Counted from the stretch's first letter, positions 1 to 10,013 are shown. The stretch is 57,029 bases of DNA from Bartonella sp. AU18XJBT (GCF_028618595.1 NZ_JAQITE010000014.1:1-57029), one strand, 5' to 3'. Notes: generated by a model from the letters alone, not told the origin. Program-made: numbers and translations.

Positions 1-383
1 TAAAACAAGAGCAAAACCAACCATCGCAAGCAGAAACCGCTCTCGTTACTCCCCGTATATAGTACTCTTTCAACCAAAGAGTCAATATCATTTTTTACTT
101 TTTTTAAAAATAAAATAACATAAACAATACTAATAAAATATTGTAACAAAAATTTCTATTTCAAGACGTTACTGTCGAAATAAGAAGCCTATAAAAATTC
201 CTTGCTGGATAGCCGCGGCTTTCAGATTATAATACCCCTGCCCTTACAACGATTGCAACTTTTCTTACATATCGCAATGATGTCATGTAAAAAGCTAAAG
301 ATAGAGTACATATTCTATAATCACCATTGCATAAACATCTTACACGTTTTATGCTTTTCCATGAGAGCAAAAGGAAGATGTCA
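1..383. other. Non-coding left flank of the zur-like gene
   Basis: AT-rich stretch with no convincing gene. A reverse-strand start at about position 24, reading outward through the window edge with a hydrophobic beginning, is possible but too short to judge. The last 10-15 bases hold the AAGGAAG ribosome binding site of the following regulator. Confidence 0.5.
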
Positions 384-776
384 ATGTCATCTAAACTGAC
401 GCGCAACCAAACATTGGTTTTAAACACTTTAAAAAATGCAAAAGGGCCTTTAAGTGCTTATGCGATTCTCAATCACTTACGCGAAGAAGGTTTTCGTGCA
501 CCTCTCCAAGTTTATCGTGCGTTAGAAAAACTCGTACAGTTAAAGTGTATTCATCGTCTTGAAAGTGTAAATGCCTTTATGGTCTGTTTACACCCTGAAA
601 ACTGTCAACATGAACTTACAACGTTTATAATTTGCGAAAACTGTGGCACAGTGAACGAAATACAAAATCAGACGATTATATCGAGTTTAAAACAGATGGT
701 TCAAGCTGTTGACTTCCAAGCCCACAAAAGCACCCTAGAAGTACGGGGTCTTTGCAAAAAATGCGCAATAAAATAA
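384..776 (+). CDS. zur: Fur-family transcriptional regulator, Zur-like
   Basis: A 130-residue Fur-family repressor, most likely the zinc-sensing Zur branch, which represses zinc uptake genes when zinc is bound. The N-terminal half is a winged helix (RNQTLVLNTLKN to about residue 60). The C-terminal half has the metal-site pattern HPENCQHE followed by CENCG, and a second CxxC (CKKC) near the end, giving the two cysteine pairs of a structural zinc site. An upstream in-frame start at 327 would add a poorly conserved leader. The start at 384 has AAGGAAG six bases before it, while the ATG at 378 is too close to that site. No zinc transporter lies next to it inside the window, so zinc specificity rests on the sequence pattern only. 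Irr or Fur are less likely alternatives. Confidence 0.8.
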   Translation: MSSKLTRNQTLVLNTLKNAKGPLSAYAILNHLREEGFRAPLQVYRALEKLVQLKCIHRLESVNAFMVCLHPENCQHELTTFIICENCGTVNEIQNQTIISSLKQMVQAVDFQAHKSTLEVRGLCKKCAIK

Positions 777-949
777 TACCTCTAACTTGAAAATAAGATC
801 TCTAACTTGCAAGTTGATATATTTAGCATTATGTTTCGAAATTATCTTATTGTTTGAAAAGCTCTTATCGTCCTTGCATGTATATCACCCGATCTTACTG
901 ATCTGGTCTATTATACTCATTGGAATATAAATATTGAAAGTATAAAATC

Positions 950-2032
950 ATGTCCATAGCTGAGGCAATTTTTTCAACCAAAAATTTCAATAAAACGCAA
1001 CAAAAGAAAGTAATCAAGGCTCTTCTTATTGTCTTTGCACTTTTTGTGCTTTGGTTTAGCTATAAGTATATAACGCAATGGCGTTACATACTCTCCACTG
1101 AAGATGCCTACGTGCAAGGAGATATAGCCGCCATTGCGACTAAATTAAATGGATATATTGAAAAAATTGCCATTAAAGCCAACCAAGTTGTAAAAAAGGA
1201 CGATGTTTTATTTTACCTAGACAATGGTGATTATCAAATAGCCTTGAATCAAACAGAAGCGCATCTTAACACACAGAAAAAAACACTTCTACGCATTGAT
1301 GCCCAAATCACAGCCGCTCATAGTGCTTTAGATGATGCAAAAGCGCAAAAAGCAGCCGCTTCAGCCATAGCAACCAATGCACAACTCACCTTAAAACGTG
1401 TAACAGAACTGAAAGCCAATCGTTATGCTCCTCAATCTGAGGTTGATGATGCCAAATCAGCTTATGAACAAGCTATCGCGAATATTAACAGAGCAGATGC
1501 ACAAATCGCTGCAGCACGTGCAAATATCCGAGTGCTAGAAGCGCAACGAAGTGAAATAGAAAGCCAAACAAAGAGTTTAGAACTCACGCGTGAAAAAGCA
1601 CAACGTGATCTTGATTCGACCATTATACGAGCGCCATTTGATGGAATTATAGGGAATTTAACAGCAAAAATGGGGGATTTTGTTGTAAATGGCCAACATC
1701 TTGCAGCGTTAGTTCCCATACATGCACTTTATATTGAAGCAAACTATAAAGAAACACAATTACAAGACATTCATGCCGGACAAAAAGCTTATATTTCTGT
1801 TGATGCCTTCAAAAATGAGGTTTTTACAGGAACAGTGCTTTCTATTTCGCCCGCAACAGGTGCTGTTTTTTCTCTTTTGCCTCCACAAAATGCTACTGGT
1901 AACTTTACAAAAATTGTCCAACGCATTCCCGTACGTATTTCTATTCCAGAGGAAGTCTTAAAAACCGGACATATCCGAGCAGGAATGAGTGTTTCAGTGA
2001 AAGTTGATACACGTACAAAGCCACAAGATTAA
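950..2032 (+). CDS. emrA: HlyD/EmrA-family membrane fusion protein of an efflux pump
   Basis: A 360-residue periplasmic adaptor that links an inner-membrane exporter to an outer-membrane channel. It has a short cytoplasmic start, one membrane segment at about residues 24-42, and then the sequence STEDAYVQGDIA typical of EmrA. A biotinyl-lipoyl-like half follows (NGYIEKIAIKANQVVKKDD), then a long Ala/Gln/Glu-rich coiled-coil hairpin (about 85-210), and the second lipoyl half with the family signature IRAPFDGIIG. The length is normal for the family. The exporter gene starts 34 bases after this stop, so the two form an operon. The substrate cannot be read from sequence; drugs, bile-type compounds or fatty acids are usual for EmrAB systems. 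Confidence 0.9.
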   Translation: MSIAEAIFSTKNFNKTQQKKVIKALLIVFALFVLWFSYKYITQWRYILSTEDAYVQGDIAAIATKLNGYIEKIAIKANQVVKKDDVLFYLDNGDYQIALNQTEAHLNTQKKTLLRIDAQITAAHSALDDAKAQKAAASAIATNAQLTLKRVTELKANRYAPQSEVDDAKSAYEQAIANINRADAQIAAARANIRVLEAQRSEIESQTKSLELTREKAQRDLDSTIIRAPFDGIIGNLTAKMGDFVVNGQHLAALVPIHALYIEANYKETQLQDIHAGQKAYISVDAFKNEVFTGTVLSISPATGAVFSLLPPQNATGNFTKIVQRIPVRISIPEEVLKTGHIRAGMSVSVKVDTRTKPQD

Positions 2033-2066
2033 AGTCTCTTATAACAAAAAAGTAGAAGATCTTACG

Positions 2067-3638
2067 ATGACATCTTCCATACCAGAGCCCATACAATCTC
2101 AAGAACGCATAGGAATGCACAAAATTGTGGTTTTTATTGCTATGTCCTTTGGCATGTTTATGGCAATCTTGGATATCCAAATCGTTTCTTCTTCTTTAGC
2201 TGAAATTCAAGCGGGGCTTACAGCAAGCTCTGAAGAAATTTCATGGGTTCAAACTTCCTATCTCATCGCTGAAGTCATCATGTTGCCGCTTTCTGGATTT
2301 TTAGGACGATTGCTTTCAACACGTGTTTTCTTTACCTTATCAGCGATCGGTTTTACGATTACTTCTATTCTTTGTGCAACAGCAACATCTATTGGAGAGA
2401 TGATTATCTACCGTGCATTGCAAGGTTTTATTGGTGGTGGCATTATCCCTAGTGTTTTTGTTGCCTCCTATGTCCTTTTTCCTCCTTCCAAACGTCCCAT
2501 TGTTACCCCTATCGTCGGACTAGTCGCAACATTAGCCCCCACCATTGGTCCAACCGTAGGAGGCTATATTTGTCATCTCTCATCATGGCATTGGCTCTTT
2601 CTCATCAATGTACCCTGCGGTATTATTATCTCAATTCTCGCTTGGAAATTAATTGATTTTGATAAAGCTGATCCCTCTTTAATGAAGAAATTTGATTGGT
2701 TAGGCCTCTTTTCTATGGCTACTTTCTTGGGAACTTTGGAGTATGTTCTAGAAGAAGGAGCACGTCATGATTGGCTGAGTGATAGGCTGGTTCGGAATTT
2801 GTTTATTATCATGATTCTTGCTGCAATCTTATTCTTCTGGCGTGCTTTTACAGCAAAAGAACCCATTGTAGATCTCTCTACTTTTTCTAATTTTAATTTT
2901 TCAGCTGCATCCATTTTTTCCTTTGCACTGGGAATAGGTCTTTATGGACTCACATACCTTTATCCTGTCTATTTAAGCCAAATCCGCCATTATGATGCCC
3001 TCATGATTGGAGAAACATTGTTTCTTTCAGGATTCGTCATGTTATTAACGGCTCCGCTTGCTGGATTCCTTTCAGCACGAATGGATGCGCGTTTAATGAT
3101 GGCAATAGGACTTTTTGGTTTTGCAATAGGCACTTGGATGGCGAGCTCTATTACAGATGACTGGGATTTTTGGCAACTCTTTTGGCCACAAGTTTTCCGT
3201 GGTGCTTCTGTAATGTTATGTATGGTTCCTGTTAATAATATTGCCTTGGGAACACTCCCGCCAGAACGAATGCAAAATGCTTCTGGACTCTTTAATCTCA
3301 CCCGGAATCTAGGGGGAGCTGTAGGGCTTGCCATTATCAGCACTCTCATGACAAAACGTACAGACTTCCATTACGAACGAATAGCTGAAACGATTAACCA
3401 CGCAAACAGACAAGCAACTGAAATACTTTCAAAGTTTACTTTACTTTTCAAAACAGAAACCTTTGATTCGCATACTCTGGCTCTTTCTCAATTGTTTGGT
3501 ATGGTACGCATACAAGCAACGATTATAGCTTTTAGTGATATTTTCTTTATCATAACCATCATCTTTGGTGTTTTGGCATTTATGACTATGTTTCTAAAAA
3601 AAATACCACCTCTCATGGATTCACCACCAAGCCACTAA
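2067..3638 (+). CDS. emrB: DHA2-family MFS multidrug transporter, EmrB-type
   Basis: A 523-residue inner-membrane proton-driven exporter with about 14 hydrophobic segments, as expected for the DHA2 family. The first helix carries the signature residues MAILDIQIVSSSLAEIQ (motif D1), followed by SWVQTSYLIAEVIMLPLSGFL. The opening PEPIQSQ is cytoplasmic. The reading frame is open upstream to 2004, overlapping emrA, but the ATG at 2067 gives the usual EmrB N-terminus. It works with the membrane fusion protein directly upstream. The outer-membrane TolC-like partner is not in the window. Substrate unknown. Confidence 0.9.
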   Translation: MTSSIPEPIQSQERIGMHKIVVFIAMSFGMFMAILDIQIVSSSLAEIQAGLTASSEEISWVQTSYLIAEVIMLPLSGFLGRLLSTRVFFTLSAIGFTITSILCATATSIGEMIIYRALQGFIGGGIIPSVFVASYVLFPPSKRPIVTPIVGLVATLAPTIGPTVGGYICHLSSWHWLFLINVPCGIIISILAWKLIDFDKADPSLMKKFDWLGLFSMATFLGTLEYVLEEGARHDWLSDRLVRNLFIIMILAAILFFWRAFTAKEPIVDLSTFSNFNFSAASIFSFALGIGLYGLTYLYPVYLSQIRHYDALMIGETLFLSGFVMLLTAPLAGFLSARMDARLMMAIGLFGFAIGTWMASSITDDWDFWQLFWPQVFRGASVMLCMVPVNNIALGTLPPERMQNASGLFNLTRNLGGAVGLAIISTLMTKRTDFHYERIAETINHANRQATEILSKFTLLFKTETFDSHTLALSQLFGMVRIQATIIAFSDIFFIITIIFGVLAFMTMFLKKIPPLMDSPPSH

Positions 3639-4799
3639 GCTTAATTAAATTTGAGAAATAGTTTTTATCCTTATCACTTTCCTCGCTTCCTACGCACTTT
3701 ATCTCTTCTCAAGAGACAGTATAAATCGACATGTGATTCTAAATGATTCTTCTGATGAAAATTCTTTTCAATGCGAGCTCTTTACACATTTAAAAATAAC
3801 TTAAAAATAACTTCTCGCATACAAAAATTATTTTAGATGATAATAAACAAAGAGCTTATCTAAAGTGCTCCACACCATAAAGATAAAGCAGCTATTTCTA
3901 TAAGATTTTTAATTTATCACCATAGGGCAAAAAACATTAAAAAATATTTGCGCCTGTCATTAAATCTCTCATCTCTCTCCCCCCTTTTTTACGCTACTAT
4001 CCTCATAAAAACTATTCTGTAAGATTCTTTGCCCTTCACTCTTTTGATTCTTACAAGAATATTCATAAAAGATTGATGATTCTTGTGATTTTTATTCACG
4101 CATCTATTTCCCTTATCATGTGTAAGATAACGTTTTTTTGATTCTGAATGATTACATGAGAAAATAATTTTGTATTTGATACTCTCATGCCAATTGCAAA
4201 ACGATTCAGCCTTATAGCAAAAAAGTAATGATATATTTTTTAAAAAAGCTACTTTTAAACATGTCATTTTATTTTTTTACACTCTTTTAAAAAAGCTGAT
4301 ACTTACAATTTTGATTCTACTGCTGCATATTTTTCTTTCTTCCCCCCCTTCTCTTTCAACAAGCGCTAAAATTGTATACAATTTTTCAAAATGCCTCTCT
4401 ATTGCATCAATCAAAACCATTGCCTTGCACATAAAAGCAAAGAGATAAAGACTGTTTAAGAAAAAAGTAAAATATCCAACCGTTTCGATGCTAGATCTAC
4501 CAACGATATTGAAAACTGTATGATGATACCGGCTTTAAAAGAATACAAGACCACTCAAAATCCGGTTCCTTTAATATTTATAAATAGCACGCTATTCCAA
4601 AAAAATGAGCTTTAAATATATTCCTACTCACTTAACTGAAGTTATCAAAAATAAGAAATCAGCCACATAAAGAAAAAGTCATATAGTAAAATCGCAATAC
4701 AACTCTCAAAAAACTTTGTACCGCTAAATACTTTGGCACTCGCCAAAACAGTATGCTCTCCTCAATGCCAGCTGTTGAAAAACAAAATAAACACTATCC
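3639..4799. other. Non-coding region between emrB and the GNAT gene
   Basis: About 1.16 kb of AT-rich sequence without a credible gene. Short open frames lack ribosome sites and any recognisable protein. It holds one copy of the composite A-B repeat (4401-4535). Confidence 0.6.
4401..4535 (+). repeat. Composite intergenic repeat, copy 1
   Basis: Module A (about 4401-4440, core TTGCATCAATCAAAACCATT then CTTGCACA) is followed about 70 bases later by module B (about 4507-4533, core ATTGAAAACTG then GATGATACCGG). The same two modules in the same order recur near 7361, 13711, 48950 and 52341, and inverted at 47429. Confidence 0.6.
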
Positions 4800-5384
4800 T
4801 CAAGCCACTTTATGATGCTGAAAACCATTTGAAACTTCTCGTTCTCCACTAGGAACTAAAGTGCCATAACACCCAGAAAGATAATGTGGTATCAGTTCCA
4901 ACGCTTGAAAGCGATGCTTTTCATAAGGACCAGGCATTGCCAAATTTTCTGTTAAACTATTTGAAAAGCCAAAACGTTGATAAAATTCAAAATCCCCTAC
5001 CAGCAAAATGGCGCCATATCCTAATTTTTTTGCTGTTTCAATTGCATGGCGGACTAAGATTGATCCTATTCCCATACCAGCACATTCAGATGCAACAGCC
5101 AAAGGGCCCAAAAGTAAAGCATGTTGTGTTTTATTTTTTCCTTTAGAAAAAGAAACATGCCAAAGACGGACACTTCCCACAAGCTCTCCAAGCGCATTTT
5201 TAACCACAAAAGAAAGTCCTTGAGCAGCTAACCGACCACGACGTAAAGCCTCTGATGATTTACGTTTACGTCCATACCCCATCGTTGAATCAAGCAAAAT
5301 TTCTCGATAAGGCTTATCGGCTTCTTGCTCCAATAAAAGTGAAAAACATGCCCCATCTTTTGTTTGAAAATTCATCATGTTCAT
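4800..5384 (-). CDS. GNAT-family N-acetyltransferase
   Basis: A 194-residue acetyl-CoA-dependent acyltransferase of the YhbS-like GNAT group. The central part LLLGPLAVASECAGMGIGS is the beta-4/motif A region that binds the pyrophosphate of acetyl-CoA. FYQRFGFS near residue 150 is the usual alpha-4/beta-7 tail. The frame is open to 5426, but the ATG at 5384 is the more likely start. It lies 75 bases downstream of the ornithine decarboxylase stop on the same strand, so the two are probably co-transcribed. That suggests a polyamine or amino-acid substrate, but this is inference only. Confidence 0.8.
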   Translation of the reverse strand: MNMMNFQTKDGACFSLLLEQEADKPYREILLDSTMGYGRKRKSSEALRRGRLAAQGLSFVVKNALGELVGSVRLWHVSFSKGKNKTQHALLLGPLAVASECAGMGIGSILVRHAIETAKKLGYGAILLVGDFEFYQRFGFSNSLTENLAMPGPYEKHRFQALELIPHYLSGCYGTLVPSGEREVSNGFQHHKVA

Positions 5385-5459
5385 CTCAATGACCGCCCTC
5401 TTATAGCGCCATGACGAGCATAGCAAAAAGTCTAAAAAACCTATAGTTAAAAGGAAACC

Positions 5460-6593
5460 TCAGATCACATATGATCGTAAAGGCTCAAAACCATTAAAAG
5501 CAACCGATGCGTAAGTTGTTGTGTAAGCACCAGTTCCATGAATCAATATTTCATCTCCTATCGTTAGGGATAGAGGAAGCGGATAAGGTGTTTTTTCATA
5601 GAGAACATCTGCCGAATCGCATGTTGGTCCAGCCAAAATACAAGGCTCCATAACCTTATCATCATGAGGTGTCTCAATAGGATAACGAATGGCTTCATCC
5701 ATAGTCTCAGCAAGACCATTAAATTTTCCAATATCAAGATAAACCCATCGTACATTATCATTATCAGCTTTTTTGGATATCAGAACCACTTCTGTACGAA
5801 TAACACCAGCATTGCCAACCATCGCACGCCCAGGCTCAATAATCGTCTCAGGAATACGATTACCAAAATGCTTTTTCAATGAATCAAAAACTGCTGTACC
5901 ATAAGCTTGTTCTGTAGGGACATCTTTCAAATAACGCGTTGGAAAACCGCCCCCCATATTCACCAACCTCAGCGAAATACTTTCTTGTTCCAAACGCTTA
6001 AAAACTGTAGCAGCATCCGATAAAGCACGATCCCACGCACTCAGATCAACCTGCTGAGACCCAACATGAAAAGAAACACCATAGGCTTGCAAACCCAATT
6101 GGTGTGCGCGTCTTAGAACATCAACCGCCATAGCAGGGACACAACCGAATTTGCGTGACAACGGCCACTCTGCACCTTTGCCATCGGTCAGAACACGGCA
6201 AAAAACACGTGCTCCTGGAGCAACACGCGCAATTTTTTCCACTTCTTCAACACAATCAACGGCATAAAGTGAAACACCCAATGCATATGCTCGTGCAATA
6301 TCACGCTCTTTTTTAATCGTATTCCCAAAAGAAATACGCTCTGACGTTGCTCCTGCTTTTAAAGCCATTTCAATTTCTGCAACAGAAGCCGCATCAAAAG
6401 AAGATCCTAAAGAACTCAGCAAACGCAAGATTTCAGGAGCTGGATTGGCCTTTATTGCGTAAAAAATACGCGACTGCGGCAGAGCTTTTTCAAAATTTAA
6501 ATAGTTGTCACGAACAACATCAAGGTCAACAATTAAGCATGGACCTTCAGAACGATGTGTTGCAAGAAAATCGCGAATACGTTGCGTTGCCAT
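5460..6593 (-). CDS. odc: Ornithine decarboxylase (PLP fold type III)
   Basis: A 377-residue decarboxylase converting ornithine to putrescine, the first step of polyamine synthesis in many alphaproteobacteria. The PLP lysine is in FYAIKANP (Lys48). The motifs SFHVGSQ, NMGGGFP and EPGRAMV form the phosphate and substrate sites. GPTCDSADVL near the C-terminus carries the cysteine and aspartate that complete the active site across the dimer. Start: an AAGGAG sequence precedes the ATG at 6593, whereas the open frame to 6599 begins with TTG. Some family members also accept lysine. A long structured leader upstream suggests regulation at RNA level. Confidence 0.93.
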   Translation of the reverse strand: MATQRIRDFLATHRSEGPCLIVDLDVVRDNYLNFEKALPQSRIFYAIKANPAPEILRLLSSLGSSFDAASVAEIEMALKAGATSERISFGNTIKKERDIARAYALGVSLYAVDCVEEVEKIARVAPGARVFCRVLTDGKGAEWPLSRKFGCVPAMAVDVLRRAHQLGLQAYGVSFHVGSQQVDLSAWDRALSDAATVFKRLEQESISLRLVNMGGGFPTRYLKDVPTEQAYGTAVFDSLKKHFGNRIPETIIEPGRAMVGNAGVIRTEVVLISKKADNDNVRWVYLDIGKFNGLAETMDEAIRYPIETPHDDKVMEPCILAGPTCDSADVLYEKTPYPLPLSLTIGDEILIHGTGAYTTTYASVAFNGFEPLRSYVI

Positions 6594-6619
6594 CTGCAAT
6601 TCTCCTTGAGGGAAAGCTC

Positions 6620-7030
6620 CCCCACTCTATGCTTGGACAGCCAAAGCTGCCAAAAGCTAAAGGACAAAAACACACAACAACTATCCCCATTCTGATTACA
6701 AAAAACCAGAAATTAGCATTGCATGCAGCGAAAGAACAGCGCGAAGCCGCGTTATTCTATTTTATCTGCCTTTTTGATTGGAGTTGAGAAAACCACTTCC
6801 GCACTGAAGGCAATGAGGTGTGCCTCTATAGTTATCCCAGTATTTAAAACTGGAAGACACCAGAAAGGCCCGCACCGTCGTTGCTTCAAGATGTCCTCAT
6901 TCTTGCAATTGGCTGCAAGAATGACTGGAGCGGTTAGTTCCAGGTACCGTACCGGTTAATCTCACCATTTGAGAACCAGCGGACACCCACAGGCACGTGC
7001 GACTTTGGGCAATGCATCCTATAAAACGAA
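6620..7030 (-). promoter_or_regulatory. Structured leader of odc, probable speF-type RNA element
   Basis: The 430 bases upstream of odc are less AT-rich than other intergenic DNA here and hold strong secondary structure. One perfect 10-bp stem with a 6-base loop lies at 6898-6923 (CATTCTTGCA / TGCAAGAATG), and a short stem at 6850-6863 (CTGG / CCAG). GC-rich blocks lie around 6930-7015. Known: the speF motif is a conserved leader upstream of ornithine decarboxylase genes in alphaproteobacteria. Position and orientation match. I could not align it to the covariance model, so the identity is inferred and the outer limits are approximate. Confidence 0.5.
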
Positions 7031-7274
7031 TTCTTGCTCATTTCAATCATTTTTTTAATTTTAAACATTTTTTAATTCTTAAAGATAAAATGATGCGAAA
7101 AAACAACACTCTCCTCTACCAGACAAAGCTATCCCTCCGCTTTCATGAGATGACACCCCTTACATCATCCGTGCAACATAAATCACTGTCTTGCTTTTAA
7201 AGCACCTCATTTCTTTGCCCTATTCTATCTCCTAATATCCACAGCAGAAAATAACGCAAAATAAATTACTCAAC

Positions 7275-7300
7275 ACATTAATTTATAATGATAATTTATT
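7275..7300 (+). repeat. Left arm of a 26-bp inverted repeat
   Basis: The sequence ACATTAATTTATAATGATAA plus six more bases is the exact reverse complement of 7912-7937. A related degenerate form (TATCATTATAAAT) appears at 47656-47668. Confidence 0.7.
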
Positions 7301-7360
7301 ATTGTGCCCTTAAACAAAAATCTCACCATAAAATCCTCTTATTTCACCTCCTCTTACCAT

Positions 7361-7500
7361 GAATCAATGAAAATCATTCTTTTGCACATCACAAATAAAA
7401 AACAATTGAAAAAAGGGATACCTCTTATACATCCTCTCAAATGCAAAGATGACTAACATTGAAAACTGGCGATAGTAACGACTGAAGCACCATCATCTTT
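7361..7500 (+). repeat. Composite intergenic repeat, copy 2
   Basis: Module A at 7361-7395 (AATCAATGAAAATCATT, then TTTGCACATCACAA). Module B at 7456-7495 (AACATTGAAAACTGGCGA, then a CACCATCATC segment). It lies between the two arms of the 26-bp inverted repeat. Confidence 0.6.
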
Positions 7501-7911
7501 AAAGGTAACGATGTCCTTCCCCAACAAATACCGTTATCCTTCTCATTTTCAGCCTAAGAAAAAACATCCTCGCTTCCACATCCATTTCACAGCATCGCTT
7601 AAGTAAAATATCATGAAGAATTTCCCGTATTAATATAACCCGTATAATGCCGCTTGCATGATATAGATCAACGACATCTCACCCTCGTTATACTTATGAA
7701 AGTAAAAACCAGTATCCCCATTCTATCTGCCAACTCCCAATATTGAAAAAACTCCTATATTGAAATGTTTCATAACACCTTATCTAAAATGATTTTTGTC
7801 CACACGTTGCTCCCATTTGCAACGTACAAGTGAATGAGTTTTACGCGATTTGTTCTCATCTAATCTGGAAGCAATAAAGTCCACAATATTTAACTTTTTT
7901 ATTCAAATCAA

Positions 7912-7937
7912 AATAAATTATCATTATAAATTAATGT
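7912..7937 (-). repeat. Right arm of the 26-bp inverted repeat
   Basis: Exact reverse complement of 7275-7300 over 26 bases; the arms are about 610 bp apart. Confidence 0.7.
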
Positions 7938-8186
7938 ATTATATTAAATTCTGAAATCACAAAATCCTACTATCATTTTGTTTTTCTCACCTAGCATCTG
8001 CGTTTTCATCGCCTCTTATTAATCATATCTTATTCATACGCATTTCTCTTAAGCTATAAATCTCCCTTCCCTGCGCTGTTGGTAAACGGCTTTTCTATTT
8101 TAAAATGAAAAGTATTTGAAAACTCAATCCTATAAAGTCAAGGAGAGCGAACGATCTATAATGATCATTTATAAATCAAATAATTT

Positions 8187-8221
8187 AACATAAACAAAAA
8201 GACCGAATAATATCCGGTCTT
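8187..8221 (-). terminator. Rho-independent terminator of trhO
   Basis: AAGACCG (8199-8205) pairs with CGGTCTT (8215-8221) around a 9-base loop. Read on the minus strand the stem is followed by TTTTTGTTT. It lies about 90 bases past the trhO stop codon. Confidence 0.75.
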
Positions 8222-8311
8222 ATAAAATATTTTTTACCAATATCAAAAAACGCTTTTCTTTTAAATTTAAGAGAAAAAGGTCACAATTCAAAGCCCTACA
8301 CTACGATATTC

Positions 8312-9241
8312 TTATGTCCCTTGATGAGCATCAATTGCACGCAACTTCAACAATTGAAACTGCCTATGGCGCTCACGAAAGCGCTCTCTATCAGCTTCAC
8401 TACGCGTGTTATAACAAGCATCACAGGAAACACCTTCCTCATAATGAGGCGATAATTTGCTTTCAGCATTAAGAGGAGAGCGACACGCGCGACATAATTC
8501 GCGTCCACATTCTTCAAGACCATGTTGAACAGAAACACGCTCATCAAAAACAAAACACTCACCCCACCATAAACTTTCCTCTTTTGGAATTTTTTCTAAA
8601 TATTTTAGAATACCTCCTTTTAGATGGTATACTTGCTCATAACCAAGCTCACGAACATAAGCTGTTGATTTTTCACACCGAATACCGCCTGTGCAAAACA
8701 TAGCAATCTTCTTTTTCTTCTTTAAATCAGCTTCGTGTTGACGCACCCATTCAGGAAATTCGCGAAATGTTTTAATCTGCGGATCAATGGCTCCTTGAAA
8801 ACTTCCAATCGCATATTCATAATCATTACGTGTATCGATCAAAATTGTCTCTTCATCTTGAATAAGAGCATTCCAATCTTCAGGATCCACATAAGTACCA
8901 ACAACTTTTAGCGGATCAACCCCTTCAACCCCCATTGTCACAATCTCTTTTTTCAACCGCACTTTCATGCGATGAAAAGGCATTTTTGATGCCCATGAAT
9001 ATTTAATCTCCGGCGTTTGAAACGCTGGCTCAGCCGTAATAAAGTCCACCAATGCCTCAATCGCAGCACAAGAACCAGCAACTGTTCCATTAATGCCCTC
9101 TTGTGCTAAAAGCAGAGTGCCTTTGATATCCTTTGCTTGACATAAATCCTGCAAAGGTTTTTGTAATTGATGATAATGCTTCAAATCTGCAAAGCAATAA
9201 AGTGCAGCAACTTTAAAATTCTTTTCCATGTGTTTTGCCAT
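8312..9241 (-). CDS. trhO: tRNA uridine-34 5-hydroxylase TrhO (rhodanese family, YceA-type)
   Basis: An approximately 309-residue member of the TrhO/YceA family. These enzymes hydroxylate U34 of certain tRNAs using oxygen, a step toward 5-methoxy- or oxyacetyl-uridine. An N-terminal acylphosphatase-like domain (ALYCFADL to about 95) precedes a rhodanese domain with the catalytic loop [10 protein letters not shown] (Cys at about residue 183 from this start). The C-terminus has cysteines (CRACR, then CDAC) typical of the family's zinc-binding tail. The frame opens with TTG at 9265. ATGs at 9241 and 9229 are both plausible and none has a strong ribosome site, so the start is uncertain by a few residues. 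Divergent from eda. Confidence 0.9.
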   Translation of the reverse strand: MAKHMEKNFKVAALYCFADLKHYHQLQKPLQDLCQAKDIKGTLLLAQEGINGTVAGSCAAIEALVDFITAEPAFQTPEIKYSWASKMPFHRMKVRLKKEIVTMGVEGVDPLKVVGTYVDPEDWNALIQDEETILIDTRNDYEYAIGSFQGAIDPQIKTFREFPEWVRQHEADLKKKKKIAMFCTGGIRCEKSTAYVRELGYEQVYHLKGGILKYLEKIPKEESLWWGECFVFDERVSVQHGLEECGRELCRACRSPLNAESKLSPHYEEGVSCDACYNTRSEADRERFRERHRQFQLLKLRAIDAHQGT

Positions 9242-9344
9242 AACGTGCGTTTCATTCAATTTCAAGATTTATTCATGTACTCTTTAACATATTGTGCTTA
9301 ATCAAACGATATAAATAATATCATCTTCAAGAAGAAAAAATATC

Positions 9345-9998
9345 ATGTGCCAAAAAAGAGAAAAGCTTTTATTATATCTCCAAGGACAAACTGTTATACC
9401 TGTTTTGCTCATTAACAATCTACAAAGTGCTGTACCCTTAACACGCGCTCTTGTCAAAGGCGGATTAAAAACAATTGAGATCACCTTGCGAACACCAAAT
9501 GCCCTCAAAGCAATTCAGAAAATTACACAAGAGGTCCCTGAAGCAATTGTTGGAGCCGGAACAATTCTCAACACAACACATTACGAAAAAGCCGAACAAG
9601 CTGGAGCCAAGTTTATTGTAAGCCCCGGATTATCCAATGAATTAATCAATTGTGCAAAAAATAGTGAAATTCCCCTTCTTCCCGCTGCAATGACCCCAAG
9701 TGAGCTCATGCAAGCATTAAACAAAGGCTATTCATATCTTAAATTTTTCCCAGCTGAAGCCGCTGGAGGTATTTCCTTCATCGAAGCTTTAGCATCTCCC
9801 TTCTCTGATATCCGGTTTTGCCCAACAGGCGGTATTACACAAAAAAGTGCAACACAATGGCTCCAACTGCCTAACGTCTTCTGCGTTGGTGGTTCTTGGA
9901 TAGCGCCCCAACAACTCATTGCAATAAGTGATTGGGATTCGATTACTGCATTAGCATATACTGCATCACAACTTCCCTCTCCTCTTTCTACAATATAA
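9345..9998 (+). CDS. eda: KDPG/KHG aldolase (2-dehydro-3-deoxy-6-phosphogluconate aldolase)
   Basis: A 217-residue class I aldolase that splits KDPG to pyruvate and glyceraldehyde-3-phosphate, and often also acts on 4-hydroxy-2-oxoglutarate. The Schiff-base lysine lies in LKFFPAEAAGG (Lys133), the catalytic glutamate in IEITLRT (Glu46). GAGTI and CPTGGI form the phosphate-binding loops. The length is normal. An AAGAAG ribosome site precedes the ATG. No Entner-Doudoroff dehydratase (edd) is seen here, so it may serve mainly in hydroxyglutarate or sugar-acid degradation. A decayed copy of the fpr 3' end lies right after it. Confidence 0.9.
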   Translation: MCQKREKLLLYLQGQTVIPVLLINNLQSAVPLTRALVKGGLKTIEITLRTPNALKAIQKITQEVPEAIVGAGTILNTTHYEKAEQAGAKFIVSPGLSNELINCAKNSEIPLLPAAMTPSELMQALNKGYSYLKFFPAEAAGGISFIEALASPFSDIRFCPTGGITQKSATQWLQLPNVFCVGGSWIAPQQLIAISDWDSITALAYTASQLPSPLSTI

Positions 9999-10013
9999 TG
10001 TAAAGTGCAAGAA

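Larger units (their letters stand above)
7031..8311. other. Non-coding region between odc leader and trhO
   Basis: No credible gene. It contains the outer end of the odc leader and a presumed odc promoter. It also holds a 26-bp inverted repeat (7275-7300 and 7912-7937), the second composite repeat (7361-7500), and the trhO terminator near 8190-8221. Confidence 0.55.

Noticed and set aside
1..24. Possible start of a minus-strand gene with a hydrophobic N-terminus (MVGFALVL) running off the left edge
   Set aside because: Only eight codons visible; ribosome site is distant. Cannot be supported.
3989..4267. 92-codon minus-strand frame after emrB
   Set aside because: No ribosome site, composition typical of AT-rich intergenic DNA, no known motif.
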